34,623 nt of DNA from Photorhabdus khanii NC19 (lineage in GTDB: Bacteria > Pseudomonadota > Gammaproteobacteria > Enterobacterales > Enterobacteriaceae): NCBI RefSeq assembly GCF_000517265.1, contig NZ_AYSJ01000013.1, positions 701,734 through 736,356 on the forward strand. The letters run 5' to 3'. Shown in pieces: positions 33,702-34,623 of the stretch. The notes below the pieces were generated by a model, which saw only the letters and a program-made list of their open reading frames with translations, was not told where the DNA came from and made no database searches. The stretch's first letter is position 1; the number at the start of each line of letters is the position of its first letter. The position numbers and the translations under genes are program-made.

Positions 33702-34121
33702 TTAGCCCTTCCAAGGGTTAATAACAGTAAGCCCGGCAGCTTCAAAGGGTGATGTGTCGCGGGTTGCAACAATCAGCCCATTCGCCGCTGCGATAGCCGC
33801 AATATACCCGTCAGCCTTCCCGATGGCTTTCCCCTCGCTCTTCGCTCGCGCCATGATCTCGGCATAAGCTTCCGAAGCGGCCGCATCGAACGGCAAGATG
33901 CGACCGGTAAACAAGGGAACAACACTCCGCTCTAGGTTTCTATGCAGAGTATCTTTGCGCTTACCATTGGGCAGCACTGCGACCCCAAAGCGAAGCTCAG
34001 CCAAGCTGATCGCGGCCAGGTAAAGCGTCTCGACATTCTGTTCATCTATCCAGGCAACCACAGCGGAGTGACCACTGAGCCGCAGCGGCTCGGAAACCAC
34101 GTTCGTATCTAGCAGTATCAT
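33702..34121 (-). CDS. fitB: FitB-type PIN-domain toxin (VapC family)
   Basis: The protein has 139 residues and is a single PIN domain. The acidic metal-binding residues are D5 in LLDTNVVSE, E42 in LAELRFG, D104 in KADGYIAAIA and D122 in TRDTSPF. These positions equal those of Neisseria FitB. PIN toxins are Mg-dependent ribonucleases. The ATG overlaps the antitoxin stop (ATGA at 34118-34121), the usual layout of such pairs. Base composition is clearly richer in G and C than the flanks, which points to recent transfer. The RNA target is not visible from sequence. Confidence 0.9.
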   Translation of the reverse strand: MILLDTNVVSEPLRLSGHSAVVAWIDEQNVETLYLAAISLAELRFGVAVLPNGKRKDTLHRNLERSVVPLFTGRILPFDAAASEAYAEIMARAKSEGKAIGKADGYIAAIAAANGLIVATRDTSPFEAAGLTVINPWKG

Positions 34122-34357
34122 TCAAAACTCATCGGCTCGGCAGGTGTCTTATCACGCTCAATCTCAAGATCGACGCCCCCCGCCTCGCGGCCGATTTTTG
34201 CCAGCAAGGAACCCAGCTTGATACGCCCAGCAGGTTGTACGGCGTTTTCCAGAATAAACCGGATTTCGGCCTCAGCACTACGACCGTGTGTGGCTGCACG
34301 TACCCGCAAGGCGCGATGCACTTCGTCCGGTACATTTCTGACAGTAATAGATGGCAT
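34118..34357 (-). CDS. fitA: FitA-type ribbon-helix-helix antitoxin
   Basis: The protein has 79 residues. The N-terminal ribbon-helix-helix domain reads ITVRNVPDEVHRALRVRA with a second helix EAEIRFILENAV. The C-terminal tail (SLLAKIGREAG and after) should wrap the toxin active site. FitA binds the promoter as part of the FitAB complex and represses its own operon. GAGGA lies about ten bases before the ATG. The gene shares the G+C-rich composition of the toxin. A palindromic operator candidate lies just upstream. Confidence 0.9.
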   Translation of the reverse strand: MPSITVRNVPDEVHRALRVRAATHGRSAEAEIRFILENAVQPAGRIKLGSLLAKIGREAGGVDLEIERDKTPAEPMSFE

Positions 34358-34382
34358 AAATTCATTTCCTCATTTAGCATGC

Positions 34383-34428
34383 ATTGCAAGCAATATATAT
34401 TATTGCAATCATACCTGCAAGCATATGG
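34383..34428 (-). promoter_or_regulatory. Palindromic operator candidate of the fitAB pair
   Basis: ATTGCAA (34383-34389) is repeated inverted as TTGCAAT (34403-34409). Inside, GCAATA and TATTGC flank TATAT. A further copy of TGCAAGCA at 34416-34423 repeats the sequence at 34386-34392 and beyond. It lies 26 to 70 bases before the antitoxin start, where a FitAB complex would be expected to bind, and overlaps AT-rich promoter-like DNA. Confidence 0.5.
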
Positions 34429-34429
34429 G

Positions 34430-34623
34430 ATAGAAAGAGAGTTAATTACATTCAATCAAAGTCCATTAACCATTAACAAAGAGTTGAAAAGAAATCAGCA
34501 AAAAAAATATTATTCGAATAACAGAGAGTTAAGCGTTTTCTTGCCATTATTTTACGAAGCAAATCATAAAAAACAATGCAATAAAAAAATGGATAAAACG
34601 GTTAATGTGGTAGGGTTTAAGCC
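34430..34623. other. Gene-free AT-rich right edge
   Basis: I see no gene, RNA or repeat in this stretch to the window end. It is strongly AT-rich with several A runs and probably belongs to the next gene's upstream region. Confidence 0.4.

Overview
The window is a chromosomal segment of a low-GC enterobacterium. The core genes rcsD-rcsB, rcsC, gyrA, ubiG and nrdA-nrdB-yfaE match Escherichia coli proteins closely in length and key residues. The AT-rich intergenic DNA, the phage tail block and the prephenate-decarboxylase operon suggest Morganellaceae, most likely Photorhabdus and second Xenorhabdus. This genus call is an inference from gene content and recalled protein similarity, not a database result.

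Left block (1-11575, minus strand): a contractile phage tail cluster read right to left. It runs from a remnant gene and a Q-type antiterminator, through two strong intrinsic terminators, to a neck or connector-like protein, sheath, tube, tail chaperone with a -1 frameshift site, tape measure with a hydrolase-like domain, Dit-like protein, baseplate plug, hub, needle spike with an HxH tip, gp46/W-like wedge, baseplate J, DUF2612 protein and a tail fibre cut by the window edge. No capsid, portal or terminase gene lies between the antiterminator and the tail genes. The block therefore looks like an R-type tailocin or a prophage reduced to its tail. About 0.8 kb of gene-free AT-rich DNA separates it from tRNA-Thr(UGU).

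Middle block (12815-19137, plus strand), between tRNA-Thr(UGU) and tRNA-Ser(UGA): a tight seven-gene operon. It encodes a Dabb-domain protein, a DUF2000 protein, a PaaK-like adenylate-forming ligase, a class IV (IlvE-like) aminotransferase, a BacA-type prephenate decarboxylase, an AhpD/carboxymuconolactone-decarboxylase-like protein and an ornithine-cyclodeaminase-like reductase. A LysE-type exporter follows. The logic is to decarboxylate prephenate to a non-aromatic dihydro-phenylpyruvate skeleton, transaminate it to a dihydro-aromatic amino acid, tailor or activate it, and export it. Photorhabdus is known to make 2,5-dihydrophenylalanine from prephenate with a BacA-family enzyme, so this is probably that locus or a relative. 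The roles of five of the operon genes cannot be assigned from sequence. This is the most interesting part of the window.

Right block (19278-33602): tRNA-Ser, the Rcs phosphorelay (rcsD-rcsB convergent with rcsC), gyrA, ubiG and the class Ia ribonucleotide reductase operon nrdA-nrdB-yfaE, whose promoter region carries a DnaA box and NrdR-box-like sites. Last comes a GC-richer FitAB-type toxin-antitoxin pair (33702-34357, minus strand) with a palindromic operator candidate, apparently a recent acquisition.
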